Numbered from the stretch's first letter, positions 46,548 through 55,493 are shown. The stretch is DNA of 64,000 nucleotides from DASSFZ01 sp035292585 (GCA_035292585.1 DATDPU010000013.1:62001-126000); one strand, 5' to 3'. The notes: generated from the letters alone by a model not told the origin. Numbers and translations: made by a program.

Positions 46548-47555
46548 TCAGGATAAGGCTGAACCGCAGGATGTGCGTACGACCAATTCGATGGGCAGAA
46601 TGATGCGGCGAGGCTTTGACTCTGGATGCTCGATTAAGTCGATGAGAGTTTCGGCGGCCACAGCGCCCATGCGAAGGATCGGCTGGCGGACTGTCGTTAA
46701 GGGCGGCTCGCTGCGCGCAGCGAATGGCATATCATCAAATCCGGCGATGGCGATATCATCGGGCACACGCAAGCCGGTCTCGCGGATAGCCCGTAATGCG
46801 CCCATCGCCATCGCATCGCTGGCGGCGAAGACAGCCTGGGGTTGATACGGTAGAAGTTGCTGCATGGCAGCGAATCCACCGGTTTCAGTGAAATCGCTTT
46901 CGACAATGAGGTTCGGATCGATCGCGAGTCCGCGCTCCCGTAGGGCGTTCAGGTAGCCGTCTCGCCGGTCGACGCCGACGATCATATTCTGCGGCCCGGT
47001 GATCGTCGCCACCTGCCGGCGGCCTAGCCGCAATAAATGCGTCACAATTTCACATGCGCCGTTTCGGTTATCTGAATCAATGTAGTTGACGCTAATACTT
47101 GAAGGATGACGGCCGATCAGGACGAACGGCTTATCGCTGTCGATCAACGCTTCGACCACCGGATCGTGCACCAGCATGGAAGACACAATTACACCGTCGA
47201 TCAGACCCCCGTGAATAACTTGACGAATCGTGCGGCGTTCATACTCCGGTTCCGCCAGCCAGAGCATGACGGAACGATCATGAAGGTTGCAAGCGGATGA
47301 GACGCCTTGGATCAAGATGGGGAAGTAAGGATCGCTGAAGAGAGCTGCTACTCCGGTGGGGATGACCAAGCCTAACACATGTGTCCGTCCAACGGCCAGA
47401 CCACGGGCCGCCGCATTCGGCTGGTAATTCATCCGGCGGACAATTTCCCATACTCGTTGGCGCGTCGTGTCCCTGACGTTCCGGTCATTATTGATGACCC
47501 TTGAGACAGTGGAACGCGAGACGCCACTGAGCTTAGCGATTTCCTCAAGGTTCAT
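46548..47555 (-). CDS. LacI-family repressor, CelR/CebR-like
   Basis: 335 residues. The N-terminal helix-turn-helix reads MNLEEIAKLSGVSRSTVSRVIN and is followed by a periplasmic-binding-protein-like effector domain. The promoter region carries a perfect palindrome TTGGGAGCGCTCCCAA, whose core equals the published CelR/CebR operator (TGGGAGCGCTCCCA), and a second imperfect copy just before the gene. It therefore probably represses itself and the downstream transporter/glycosidase operon, with cellobiose as a likely inducer (inference from operator identity). Confidence 0.88.
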   Translation of the reverse strand: MNLEEIAKLSGVSRSTVSRVINNDRNVRDTTRQRVWEIVRRMNYQPNAAARGLAVGRTHVLGLVIPTGVAALFSDPYFPILIQGVSSACNLHDRSVMLWLAEPEYERRTIRQVIHGGLIDGVIVSSMLVHDPVVEALIDSDKPFVLIGRHPSSISVNYIDSDNRNGACEIVTHLLRLGRRQVATITGPQNMIVGVDRRDGYLNALRERGLAIDPNLIVESDFTETGGFAAMQQLLPYQPQAVFAASDAMAMGALRAIRETGLRVPDDIAIAGFDDMPFAARSEPPLTTVRQPILRMGAVAAETLIDLIEHPESKPRRIILPIELVVRTSCGSALS

Positions 47556-47569
47556 ACCAGAGGCTTGTT

Positions 47570-47585
47570 GTGGGAGTGCTCCCCA
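47570..47585. promoter_or_regulatory. Second, imperfect CelR/CebR-type operator
   Basis: GTGGGAGTGCTCCCCA matches the upstream operator at 13 of 16 positions and lies 15 bases before the lacI start codon, inside the predicted transcript leader. Confidence 0.65.
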
Positions 47586-47618
47586 AAAAAACAGGATAGG
47601 ATATCGAGACCAGCCAAC

Positions 47619-47642
47619 CTGTTTGGTTTATTGACCAAACAG
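47619..47642. promoter_or_regulatory. Perfect inverted repeat in the lacI leader
   Basis: Nine-base arms ctgtttggt (47619-47627) and accaaacag (47634-47642) with a six-base loop lie between the two operators. It could be a leader hairpin or a site for another regulator. Confidence 0.5.
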
Positions 47643-47652
47643 TCATTCTGAA

Positions 47653-47668
47653 TTGGGAGCGCTCCCAA
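47653..47668. promoter_or_regulatory. CelR/CebR-type operator (perfect 16-bp palindrome)
   Basis: TTGGGAGCGCTCCCAA is a perfect palindrome directly abutting and partly overlapping the -10 box of the lacI promoter, a position where bound repressor would block transcription. Confidence 0.85.
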
Positions 47669-47695
47669 TATAGCACGGTAACATCGTCCTGTCAA
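47667..47695 (-). promoter_or_regulatory. Near-consensus sigma-70-type promoter for lacI and the beta-glucan operon
   Basis: On the minus strand a perfect TTGACA (47690-47695) is followed by a 17-base spacer and TATATT (47667-47672). The predicted transcript starts inside the operator palindrome. Confidence 0.8.
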
Positions 47696-48101
47696 TATCC
47701 AATTTCAATTTATGTACGTGTAAAAGCATGTCAGGCAGTTCAATATCGGCGTACTCGCGGGCAGCCAACCCTGAGGGCGCGGTTGGTGCGCGTGAAATAA
47801 GCGCAAAACATCTCTAAAAAACTCCTAACTCACCTTACGCAGCCGCCGTTCAACTTCGCTCGAAGCCCGCGTCCTCGCGGGCGTTTCCAGCCATTCACCC
47901 GACCGCGAGGACACGCGGTCGGGGAGCAGACTGCGTAAGGTGAGCTCCTAACTCAAGGAAGTCATTCAGTTAGGCCGTATGCGATTCATCAGTCTCATAA
48001 CGAATTCCTTTGCCCCGTCGGCAGCGCCACTCGGGTGGCTGCATACACGCCCCGGTAGTTCAGCAGTAGACACTTGTCATTAGGGTTAAAATGGTCTAGG
48101 T
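47696..48101. other. Divergent gap between lacI and GH63
   Basis: No gene is supported. It contains the MITE-like element at 47822-47955. No convincing promoter for the GH63 gene was found. Confidence 0.5.
47822..47955. mobile_element. MITE-like element with terminal inverted repeats and double hairpin
   Basis: Perfect 14-base terminal inverted repeats (47829-47842 and 47931-47944) are flanked by an 11-base direct repeat ctcctaactca (47822-47832 and 47945-47955, the left copy sharing four bases with the inverted repeat). Inside are two hairpins with arms gcccgcg/cgcgggc (47865-47871, 47876-47882) and gaccgcg/cgcggtc (47901-47907, 47914-47920). The core is closely similar, in opposite orientation, to 36434-36501. 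There is no coding capacity. Confidence 0.65.
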
Positions 48102-49994
48102 TTGGAGCACATTGTCTTCAAATGGGAAAGTGGATATAACGGTCTATGGTTCTCTGGCAACGCCCAACTGTCGGGCTTCCCTGAGGATACGCTGGCATCG
48201 GTGTTAAAGGGGATCGAATTGGATTTCGCCGCAATCTTAAAAGACCGGATTGACCTGTCGCACATCCCGTTCAGCGATCGCAGCGCCCGCATCATGTTCT
48301 TTCGCGGAAAGAGGCCGCTCCTGCCTGGCGAACCTCCGGCCGATTTCTTCACTGTCCGTCTGGCCGAGCGCTGGGCCAAGCAGGAAGCCCAGGTGGGGCA
48401 CTATCGCCAGCGCCTGCCCATCATCGATCAGCTGGTCTTCATCGACGCCGACGGCAACCCGTTGCCGTTTGAGGTCACAACTTATCCACACGCGGTATTC
48501 TTCGAGACGCCGGCAGGCCGGATCCAAATGTGTTTCGCCGACCCGGAGACGCTATATTTCGCCTTGCCGTCTGGCCCACTCGGTATGCGGTTTGTCACAT
48601 ACCAGATGCATGGCAACACCGATCGGCGCGGCGGGACGTTTCACGGGACGCGCAACATTGCCTACACGACGAATGCCCGGCTTGCCCGCAACGAAATCCG
48701 CACGGTGAACGACACGACGCTGGAGGCTACCTTCGTTGGCGACAGTTCGGGCGAGGCGGGCTTGGTGCTCAACGTGACGCCGCGACTCGGCTTCAACCGC
48801 AGCGTTCCCACTCCGGGGGCGGTGCTTGATACCGCCTCGGCGCGCTGGCAAGCCTGGTTTGCTTCGGCGCCGCCGGTCGCGCCGCACCTGCAACGGCAGT
48901 ATTACTACGCCTGGTGGATCATGCGCGCCGGCCTGATCAGCCCGCGTTTCTACATGACGCGCGAGGGCATGACGCCGAGCAAGATTCACTATGTGGGCGT
49001 GTGGCAGTGGGATGCTTTCTTTCATGCGCTGGCCTATCGCCACATCGATAGCAAGCTCGCCGAAGATCAGATTCGGCTGGTGCTCGATCACCAGCGCGAG
49101 GATGGCATGATCCCGGATGCCGTCCACGACGAAGGCATCGTCACCCATCTCGATGTGCCGGTGTCGGCCAATGTGACCAAGCCGCCGCTGGCCGCCTGGA
49201 TCGCCGTCAAGCTGTACGAATCCTCCGGCAACCGCGACTTCCTGGATGAAATTTACGAGCCGCTGGTGCGCTGGAACAACTGGTGGTTCGACCACAACGA
49301 TGTAGATCGCGATGGGCTGTGCCAGTACGATCATCCCTTCTCCTCCGGCTTAGACGATAGCCCGTTGTGGGACGGCGGCATGCCGGTCGAGTCGCCCGAC
49401 CTGAACACCTATCTATGTTTGCAGCAGCAATCGCTCGCGCGCATCGCTAAAGCGATCGGGCTGTATGACGATGCCCGCGGGTGGACCGAGCGCGCCGAGC
49501 AGCTGGCGCAGCGCATGATCGATCGTATGTGGGATGAGCAGGCCGGCCTGTTTTGGGCGCTGCGCGACGAGCAGCCGATTCGCATTGTCACCCCTTTCAG
49601 CCTGTACCCACTGTGGACCGGGCGCATGCCGCCGCACATCACCGAACGACTGATCGCGCACCTGACCGATCCACAAGAGTTTTGGACGCACTTCCCGCTC
49701 CCGACTGTGGCCTGCACTGAAGGGTGTTACGACCCCGAACAGATGTGGCGCGGGCCAACCTGGGTCAATATCAACTACCTGTTTATCGAAGGCTTGATCC
49801 GCTGCGGGCGCATCGATCTGGCCGCGCAGTTGCGCGACCGCACGCTCGACCTCGTGATGCAGCGCGACGACATCTTCGAATACTATCACCCTCAAACGGG
49901 CGCGCCGCCGCCCAAAGCCGCGCCCATTTTCGGCTGGACTTCCGCCGTGTTCATCGATCTGGCGATCAAGGCGTCGAACGGGACGGTACTATAA
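48102..49994 (+). CDS. GH63-family glycoside hydrolase
   Basis: 630 residues beginning at TTG 48102; no in-frame ATG occurs nearby, and the conserved sequence starts soon after. The N-terminal ~260 residues look like a beta-sandwich. The C-terminal part is an (alpha/alpha)6 barrel with WQWDAFFHALAYRHID (D304), VESPDLNTYL and MWRGPTWVNINY, as in GH63 alpha-glucosidases and the bacterial mannosylglycerate/glucosylglycerate hydrolases. No signal peptide. Given the glucosylglycerate genes at 58-64 kb, hydrolysis of that solute is a reasonable guess, but other alpha-glucosides remain possible. Confidence 0.75.
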   Translation: MEHIVFKWESGYNGLWFSGNAQLSGFPEDTLASVLKGIELDFAAILKDRIDLSHIPFSDRSARIMFFRGKRPLLPGEPPADFFTVRLAERWAKQEAQVGHYRQRLPIIDQLVFIDADGNPLPFEVTTYPHAVFFETPAGRIQMCFADPETLYFALPSGPLGMRFVTYQMHGNTDRRGGTFHGTRNIAYTTNARLARNEIRTVNDTTLEATFVGDSSGEAGLVLNVTPRLGFNRSVPTPGAVLDTASARWQAWFASAPPVAPHLQRQYYYAWWIMRAGLISPRFYMTREGMTPSKIHYVGVWQWDAFFHALAYRHIDSKLAEDQIRLVLDHQREDGMIPDAVHDEGIVTHLDVPVSANVTKPPLAAWIAVKLYESSGNRDFLDEIYEPLVRWNNWWFDHNDVDRDGLCQYDHPFSSGLDDSPLWDGGMPVESPDLNTYLCLQQQSLARIAKAIGLYDDARGWTERAEQLAQRMIDRMWDEQAGLFWALRDEQPIRIVTPFSLYPLWTGRMPPHITERLIAHLTDPQEFWTHFPLPTVACTEGCYDPEQMWRGPTWVNINYLFIEGLIRCGRIDLAAQLRDRTLDLVMQRDDIFEYYHPQTGAPPPKAAPIFGWTSAVFIDLAIKASNGTVL

Positions 49995-50001
49995 TGGGCG
50001 C

Positions 50002-51594
50002 ATGGAGCAGTTCCTCGCCACCGAAACGCTGATCATCGAGCTGTTGCTGATCGTCTCGCTCGTCGCCATCGCCGTGCGGCGGCTGCGCGTCCCGTACACC
50101 GTCGCGCTGGTGATCGTCGGCCTGCTCATCACCTTCCAGCAGCCGCTGGAGATCACCCTCACGCCCCAACTGATCCTCGCGCTGTTTCTGCCGCCGCTGG
50201 TGTTCGAAGCGGCGTTCCACATCGAGTTCGAACAGCTGCGCAACAACCTCGTCCCGATCCTGGTGCTGGCCGTCCCCGGCGTGTTGTTGACGATGCTGAT
50301 CGTGGGGCTGATCGTCTCGGCCGGCGCGAATCTACCGCTGCCGACGGCGCTGGTGTTCGGCGCGCTGATCGCCGCTACCGATCCCGTCGCCGTCATCGCG
50401 CTGTTCCGCGAGCAGGGCGCGCCCCGGCAGCTCGCCGTGATCCTCGAAGGCGAGAGCCTGTTCAACGATGGCACGGCCATCGTTTTGTACAACCTGGTCT
50501 TGGCCGCCGCGCTGCCGGTAGCCGGCGCGGCGGATCAAGCCGGAGGGTTCAGCCTGCTCACGGCGGTCATCGACTTTGTGCGCGTATCGTTTGGCGGCAT
50601 TGGCGTGGGCATCCTGCTCGGCTGGCTCATCTCGCAGCTGATCGCGCGGCTCGATGATTACCTGATCGAAACCACGCTGACGACGGTGCTGGCCTTCGGG
50701 GCGTATCTCGTCGCTGAGCGGCTGCACTTCAGCGGCGTGCTGGCCGTCTTGGGTGCGGGCATCGTCAACGGCAACATCGGCCCCAAGGGCATGTCGCCGA
50801 CGACGCGCATCGTGCTGTTCAATTTCTGGGAGTACCTGGCCTTCCTCGCTAATTCGTTCGTGTTCCTGCTGATCGGGCTGGATGTCAATCTCCCGCAGCT
50901 GGCGGCCGCGTTAGGGCCGATCACGATTGCGGTGCTGGCGGTGATCGCCAGCCGGGTGATCGTCGTGTACGGCTTCACCTGGCTGATGAACCGGCTCGGG
51001 CGAAACCTGCCGCTGGCGCACCGGCACGTGTTGTTTTGGGGCGGCGTGCGCGGCGCGATCGCGCTGGCGCTGGTGTTGAGCCTGCCCGCGAACTTCGCCG
51101 GGCGCGAGGTGCTGCGCATCATGGCATTTGGGGTGGTGCTGTTCACGCTGCTGGGGCAGGGCACGACGATGCAGGTGTTGCTGCGCAAACTCGGCCTGGC
51201 CCGGCGCTCCGAGGAGCAACTGGAGTACGAGCGGCGGCATGGGCGGCTGATGGCGGCGCGCGCGGCGCGCGATCGACTGCGGAAGCTGCATCGAGATGGT
51301 GTGATCTCGCTCGCGACGTGGGAGAAGCTGCAACCCGATCTGGATGGCCGCGTCCAAACGTATCGCGCTGCGCAGCGCGAGTTGCTGCGCGAGCAACCGG
51401 CGCTGCAGGCGGAAGAGTTCAACGATGCGCGGCGCGAAGGCTTGCGCGCCCAGCGCGCGGCGCTGGCGACTCTGTTACGCGACGGCCTGATCTCCGATCA
51501 CGTATACGAGGAGCTGGTGGCGGAAGTGGACAAGGCGCTGGAGCAATCGGCGGAAGACGAACCGGAAGCGCCGGCATCGCCGGTGACGGAATAG
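50002..51594 (+). CDS. CPA1-family Na+/H+ antiporter
   Basis: 530 residues with about 12 helices over the first ~400 residues. The family motifs ATDPVAVIALF (ion-binding Asp) and GESLFNDGTAIVLYN are visible. A ~130-residue hydrophilic, helical C-terminal tail probably gates transport. It starts 8 bases after the GH63 stop on the same strand, so co-transcription is likely. Role: pH and sodium homeostasis. Confidence 0.92.
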   Translation: MEQFLATETLIIELLLIVSLVAIAVRRLRVPYTVALVIVGLLITFQQPLEITLTPQLILALFLPPLVFEAAFHIEFEQLRNNLVPILVLAVPGVLLTMLIVGLIVSAGANLPLPTALVFGALIAATDPVAVIALFREQGAPRQLAVILEGESLFNDGTAIVLYNLVLAAALPVAGAADQAGGFSLLTAVIDFVRVSFGGIGVGILLGWLISQLIARLDDYLIETTLTTVLAFGAYLVAERLHFSGVLAVLGAGIVNGNIGPKGMSPTTRIVLFNFWEYLAFLANSFVFLLIGLDVNLPQLAAALGPITIAVLAVIASRVIVVYGFTWLMNRLGRNLPLAHRHVLFWGGVRGAIALALVLSLPANFAGREVLRIMAFGVVLFTLLGQGTTMQVLLRKLGLARRSEEQLEYERRHGRLMAARAARDRLRKLHRDGVISLATWEKLQPDLDGRVQTYRAAQRELLREQPALQAEEFNDARREGLRAQRAALATLLRDGLISDHVYEELVAEVDKALEQSAEDEPEAPASPVTE

Positions 51595-51639
51595 GGTACG
51601 CTTGCCCGGCGACTGTAGCCGAGCAGGGCGCAACGCGGT

Positions 51640-53268
51640 TTACACCTTCAGCCAGCGATACTCGTAGGGTTTCAAGACAAGCAAGAGTTGATCGTTCTGA
51701 ATAGGTCGGGTGTCTCCCCCGGCCAGGATATCGATCGGGTGCTTTAGGTGCGGCTGCGGCACACGCAGCACGGCCGGTTGTATCTCCGCAGACAGATTGT
51801 GCAGGGCGAGCAATCGGACATCGCCCTGCACGCGGCGATAGGCCGCGAGCGCAGTCGATTCACACTCGATCCATTCGAAGTTCCCCCAACCGAAGGCGGC
51901 GTGCTGCTGGCGCACGGCGATCATGCGCCGGAGACGGTTCCACAGCGAGCTCGGGTCGGCGCGTTGCGCGGCCACATTCACGCGCGCCGGGCTATAGCTC
52001 GGGTCCTCGATCACAGGTGTGTACAGCGCTTCGGGCGCAGCGGTTGAAAAACCGCCGGTAGAGCCGGCTGCCCACTGCATCGGCGTGCGCACCCCGTTGC
52101 GATCAGGCAGCCAGATGTTGTCGCCCATGCCGATCTCGTCGCCATAATAGATGATGGGTGAGCCGGGCAGCGTGAAGAGCAGCGAGTGAACCAGTTCGAT
52201 CTGGCGCCGGTCGTTGTCGAGCAACGGCGTCAGACGACGGCGGATGCCCAGGTTCAGCCGCATGCGCGGATCGGGCGCGTACTCCTGCCACATCCACTCG
52301 CGTTCCTCCGGCGTGACCATCTCCAGCGTCAGCTCATCGTGGTTGCGCAGGAAGATGCACCACTGGCAACTTTCGGGGATGACCGGTGTCCGGTTCAGGA
52401 TGTTGACCAGCGGGGTGCGATCAGCCTGGCGCAGCGCCATGAACATCCGTGGCATGATGGGAAAGTGGAACCCCATGTGAAATTCGTCGCCGTCGCCGAA
52501 GTAGTGATATAGGTCTTCCGGCCACTGGTTCGCTTCGGCCAGCAGGATGCGGCCGGGGTAGTGCGTGCTGATGAAGCGCCGCATCTCTTTGAGAAAAGCA
52601 TGGGTCTCCGGCAGATTCTCGCAGGTGGCGCCCTCGCGTTCAAACAGGTAGGGCACGGCGTCAGCGCGAAAGCCATCGACGCCCAGCTCCAGCCAGAACT
52701 TCAATATATTGAGCATTTCTTGGCGCACGGCCGGGTTGTCGTAGTTGAGGTCGGGCTGGGACGCATAGAAGCGGTGCCAGTAATACAGCCCGGCCACATC
52801 GTCCCAGGCCCAGTTCGACGTTTCAGTGTCCACGAAGATGATGCGCGCCTGCGCATACTTCTGGTCGGTGTCGCTCCACACGTAGTAGTCACGATACGGG
52901 GAATTTGGATCGGCGCGGGCGGCCTGAAACCAGGGGTGTTGGTCAGAAGTGTGGTTGAGCACCAGGTCGATGATGACGCGGATGCCGCGCGCGTGCGCTT
53001 GTTCGATCAGCGCGCGAAAATCGTCGAGCGTGCCGTATTCGGGCAGGATACCGTAGTAGTCCGCGATGTCATAGCCGTCGTCGCGGAGCGGGGAGGGATA
53101 GCTGGGCATCAGCCACACGCAGGTGACGCCCAACTCCTGCAAATAGTCCAGCTTCGAAGTCAACCCCGGCAGATCGCCGTGTCCATCACCATTCGAATCG
53201 CAGAAAGCGCGAACGGACACTTGATAGAAAACGGCGTTCTTGTACCATAGCGGTTCCTGTCCAGACAT
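51640..53268 (-). CDS. treS: Trehalose synthase (maltose alpha-D-glucosyltransferase, GH13)
   Basis: 542 residues, the length of a stand-alone TreS without fused maltokinase. N-terminal LWYKNAVFYQVSVRAFCDSNGDG is a TreS signature. The GH13 catalytic residues are D203 (nucleophile, FRADAVPYL), E245 (LLAEANQW) and D311 (RNHDELT). The enzyme interconverts maltose and trehalose in the cytoplasm. It lies at the end of an alpha-glucoside uptake operon, which supports processing of imported maltose or trehalose. A 19-bp hairpin separates it from the permease gene. Confidence 0.9.
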   Translation of the reverse strand: MSGQEPLWYKNAVFYQVSVRAFCDSNGDGHGDLPGLTSKLDYLQELGVTCVWLMPSYPSPLRDDGYDIADYYGILPEYGTLDDFRALIEQAHARGIRVIIDLVLNHTSDQHPWFQAARADPNSPYRDYYVWSDTDQKYAQARIIFVDTETSNWAWDDVAGLYYWHRFYASQPDLNYDNPAVRQEMLNILKFWLELGVDGFRADAVPYLFEREGATCENLPETHAFLKEMRRFISTHYPGRILLAEANQWPEDLYHYFGDGDEFHMGFHFPIMPRMFMALRQADRTPLVNILNRTPVIPESCQWCIFLRNHDELTLEMVTPEEREWMWQEYAPDPRMRLNLGIRRRLTPLLDNDRRQIELVHSLLFTLPGSPIIYYGDEIGMGDNIWLPDRNGVRTPMQWAAGSTGGFSTAAPEALYTPVIEDPSYSPARVNVAAQRADPSSLWNRLRRMIAVRQQHAAFGWGNFEWIECESTALAAYRRVQGDVRLLALHNLSAEIQPAVLRVPQPHLKHPIDILAGGDTRPIQNDQLLLVLKPYEYRWLKV

Positions 53269-53286
53269 CTTTCATCCACGAAGTCA

Positions 53287-53331
53287 CACGAAGTTACACG
53301 AATTATTGGTGGTAATTCGTGTAACTTCGTG
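53287..53331. repeat. Perfect 19-bp inverted repeat between permease and treS
   Basis: Arms at 53287-53305 and 53313-53331 are perfectly complementary with a 7-base loop. The arms are built from CACGAA-type units, and a further partial unit lies at 53278-53290. There is no T-run; it may stabilise or attenuate the transcript between permease and treS. Confidence 0.8.
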
Positions 53332-53340
53332 GATTCTCTG

Positions 53341-54525
53341 TTAGCCTTTCACCGACCCGGCCAGCAGGCCGCGCACGAAGTAGCGTTGCAGCCCGAAGAA
53401 GATCGCCATCGGCAGCAGCATCGAGATGAAGGCGGCCGCGGTGAGCAAGTGCCAGCCGCTACCCATTGAGGTGACCATGTTGCTGATCTGATACGTCAGC
53501 ACCGGGTTTTGCCCGCCCAGGAAGACCAACGCCACGAGTAAGTCGTTCCAAATCCACAAGAACTGAAAGATCGCCAGCGAGGCGATCGCCGGCACCGCCA
53601 GCGGGATCGCCAGCCGGTAGAAGGCAGTCCAGTGCGAAGCGCCGTCGAGGTAGGCCGACTCGAACAGTTCACGCGGGAGCGAGCCGAGGAAGTTGCGCAT
53701 CAAGTAAATGGCATAGGGCAGGCCGAAGCCGGTGTGGAACAGCCAGACCCCCAAAAAGGTGCCGTTCAACTGTAACTGGGCGTACAGGCGTGAGATGGGG
53801 ATAAGTGTCATTTGCAGCGGCACGATCTGCAATCCGACCAGCAGTGCGAACAGGGCGAACCGGCCCTTGAACTCCATCCATGCGAACGCGTAAGCGGCGA
53901 AGGCGGCGAACACGATCGGCAGAATCGTCGAGGGGATCGCCACCAGCAGGCTGTTCAAGAAGGCGCGCGCCATGCCGCGCGAGTTGCCCAGGTCGCTCAG
54001 GTTGCAGTTGAGGTCGATCGGCTGCGTCCCGGCGGCGCATTCAGCCAGATAGTTGCCCGTGCCGCGATAGCCGACCAACGCATCGACATAGTTGGCAAGC
54101 GTGAAGCGGTTGCCGGTCTCGATCCCGGAGAGCTGCCGCAGGTAGCGGAGAATGCGGGCGGTTGCGTTTTCGTCGGGAACGGATTGGTCGCCCAGGTGCG
54201 GTTGGCCGTCGAACTCGCGGTTCAACACGGCCAGCAGGTTGATCGAGCGGCGAAACTGCTGCACGACCTCCGGGTTGCTGAGGTCGACCGGCGCAATGGC
54301 TCGGCCGTCGTTCCCGTGGCAGCCGGCGCAGTTGGTCTGGTAGTCGGCCTGTCCCTCGGGCGGTGAAACGACGGTCCACCAGCCGGAGGTGTTCACGTCT
54401 TGCACCGGGCGCAGCGATGTCACCAGCAGGCCAATCGCCGGCAGCAGCCAGATCAAGATCAAGCTGAGCAGCACCAGGTGGATCGGTAGCCGCCCCAGCA
54501 GCTGTTTCAGACGGCCGGCGTTCAT
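53341..54525 (-). CDS. aglG: AglG-like sugar permease with inserted c-type cytochrome domain
   Basis: 394 residues. TM1 lies at about 14-37; the remaining helices start near residue 188 and carry the MalG-type loop (ESAYLDGASHWTAFYRLAIPLA). The frame matches AglG-type alpha-glucoside permeases (LRPVQDVNTSGWW, FTLANYVDAL, FLNSLLVAIPST). Between SGWWTVVSPP and FTLANY sits a ~80-residue insertion (about 56-139) with YQTNCAGCHGNDG (C66, C69, H70), a heme-c binding motif, and a terminal segment VPDENATARILRYLRQLSG like the last helix of small cytochromes c. Where such cytochromes usually have GMPxFG this one has GQPHLG: the Met ligand is absent and H110 is a candidate. The loop should be periplasmic. 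Extra Cys (C163, C174) lie just after. Confidence 0.85.
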   Translation of the reverse strand: MNAGRLKQLLGRLPIHLVLLSLILIWLLPAIGLLVTSLRPVQDVNTSGWWTVVSPPEGQADYQTNCAGCHGNDGRAIAPVDLSNPEVVQQFRRSINLLAVLNREFDGQPHLGDQSVPDENATARILRYLRQLSGIETGNRFTLANYVDALVGYRGTGNYLAECAAGTQPIDLNCNLSDLGNSRGMARAFLNSLLVAIPSTILPIVFAAFAAYAFAWMEFKGRFALFALLVGLQIVPLQMTLIPISRLYAQLQLNGTFLGVWLFHTGFGLPYAIYLMRNFLGSLPRELFESAYLDGASHWTAFYRLAIPLAVPAIASLAIFQFLWIWNDLLVALVFLGGQNPVLTYQISNMVTSMGSGWHLLTAAAFISMLLPMAIFFGLQRYFVRGLLAGSVKG

Positions 54526-55493
54526 CGGATCGCCTCCTGCGCCCGGAAGCGGCGGATGTTGATGATCATCATCGGGATGATCACGGCCACCAGCACGACG
54601 GCGATGGCCGCAGCCCGGCCGGTGTTGAAAGCTTTATACTGCTCGCTGTACATGCGGTTGGCGATCACTTCGGTGCCATAGTTGCCGCCGGTCATCACGT
54701 ACACGATGTCGAAGATCTTCAGGACGTTGATGACCATGGTGGTGACGACGACGGTGAGCGTCGGCAGGATGATCGGCACGGTGATGCGGCGGAAGAGCTG
54801 GATCTCGTTTGCGCCGTCCATGCGCGCCGCTTCGTTGATCTCGGCGGGCACGCCTTTGATCGCGGCGGCGAGGATGGTCATGCAGAAGCCGGTCCACATC
54901 CACACGCCGACGACGATCAGCGCCACGGTGTTGATCTGCGGCTGGGTCAGCCACGAGACCGGCTGGCCGCCCAACGCGGTGACCAGCGCGTTGAGCAGAC
55001 CGAGCTGCTGCGGGCCGGTGCTGTAAGCATAGACGAACTGCCAGATCACGCCCGCCCCGACGAAGGAGATCGCCATCGGCATGAAGATCACGGATTTCGC
55101 CAGTGACTCGTAGCGCACCCGATCGGCCAGCACGGCGATCAGCAAGCCGAGCAGCACCGTACCGCTGACCATGAACACGATCCACTTCAAGTTGTTGACG
55201 AACGCCGTTTGCATGACCGGCGAAGTCAGCGCGTGGCGATAGTTCTCGAGAAGGCCCCAACACGGCTGACCGGCGAGACAGGCGGCGCTGGCCCAGTCGG
55301 TGTCGTTGACGTTGCGGAAGCTTAAGTAGAGCGTGTTCAGTCCGGGGTAGACGATGAACGTCGTCATCACGACCAGCGCAGGCAACAGATACAGCCACGG
55401 CGTCCAGCGCCCCTGTTGCATAATACTAGGCGTTGCGGTTTCCCGACCGATCTTCGGCGCGAGCGCGGGCACAGGTCGAAATTGAGTGGCCAT
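54522..55493 (-). CDS. aglF: AglF-like sugar permease (MalF type)
   Basis: 323 residues from ATG 55493, which has GGAGG eight bases upstream; a GTG eight codons earlier is less likely. About six helices; MalF-type loop EINEAARMDGANEIQLFRRITVP. A Cys pair occurs in the first periplasmic loop (AACLAGQPCWG). Its stop overlaps the start of the cytochrome-containing permease by ATGA, so the two are translated together and should form the heterodimeric channel. Confidence 0.88.
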   Translation of the reverse strand: MATQFRPVPALAPKIGRETATPSIMQQGRWTPWLYLLPALVVMTTFIVYPGLNTLYLSFRNVNDTDWASAACLAGQPCWGLLENYRHALTSPVMQTAFVNNLKWIVFMVSGTVLLGLLIAVLADRVRYESLAKSVIFMPMAISFVGAGVIWQFVYAYSTGPQQLGLLNALVTALGGQPVSWLTQPQINTVALIVVGVWMWTGFCMTILAAAIKGVPAEINEAARMDGANEIQLFRRITVPIILPTLTVVVTTMVINVLKIFDIVYVMTGGNYGTEVIANRMYSEQYKAFNTGRAAAIAVVLVAVIIPMMIINIRRFRAQEAIR

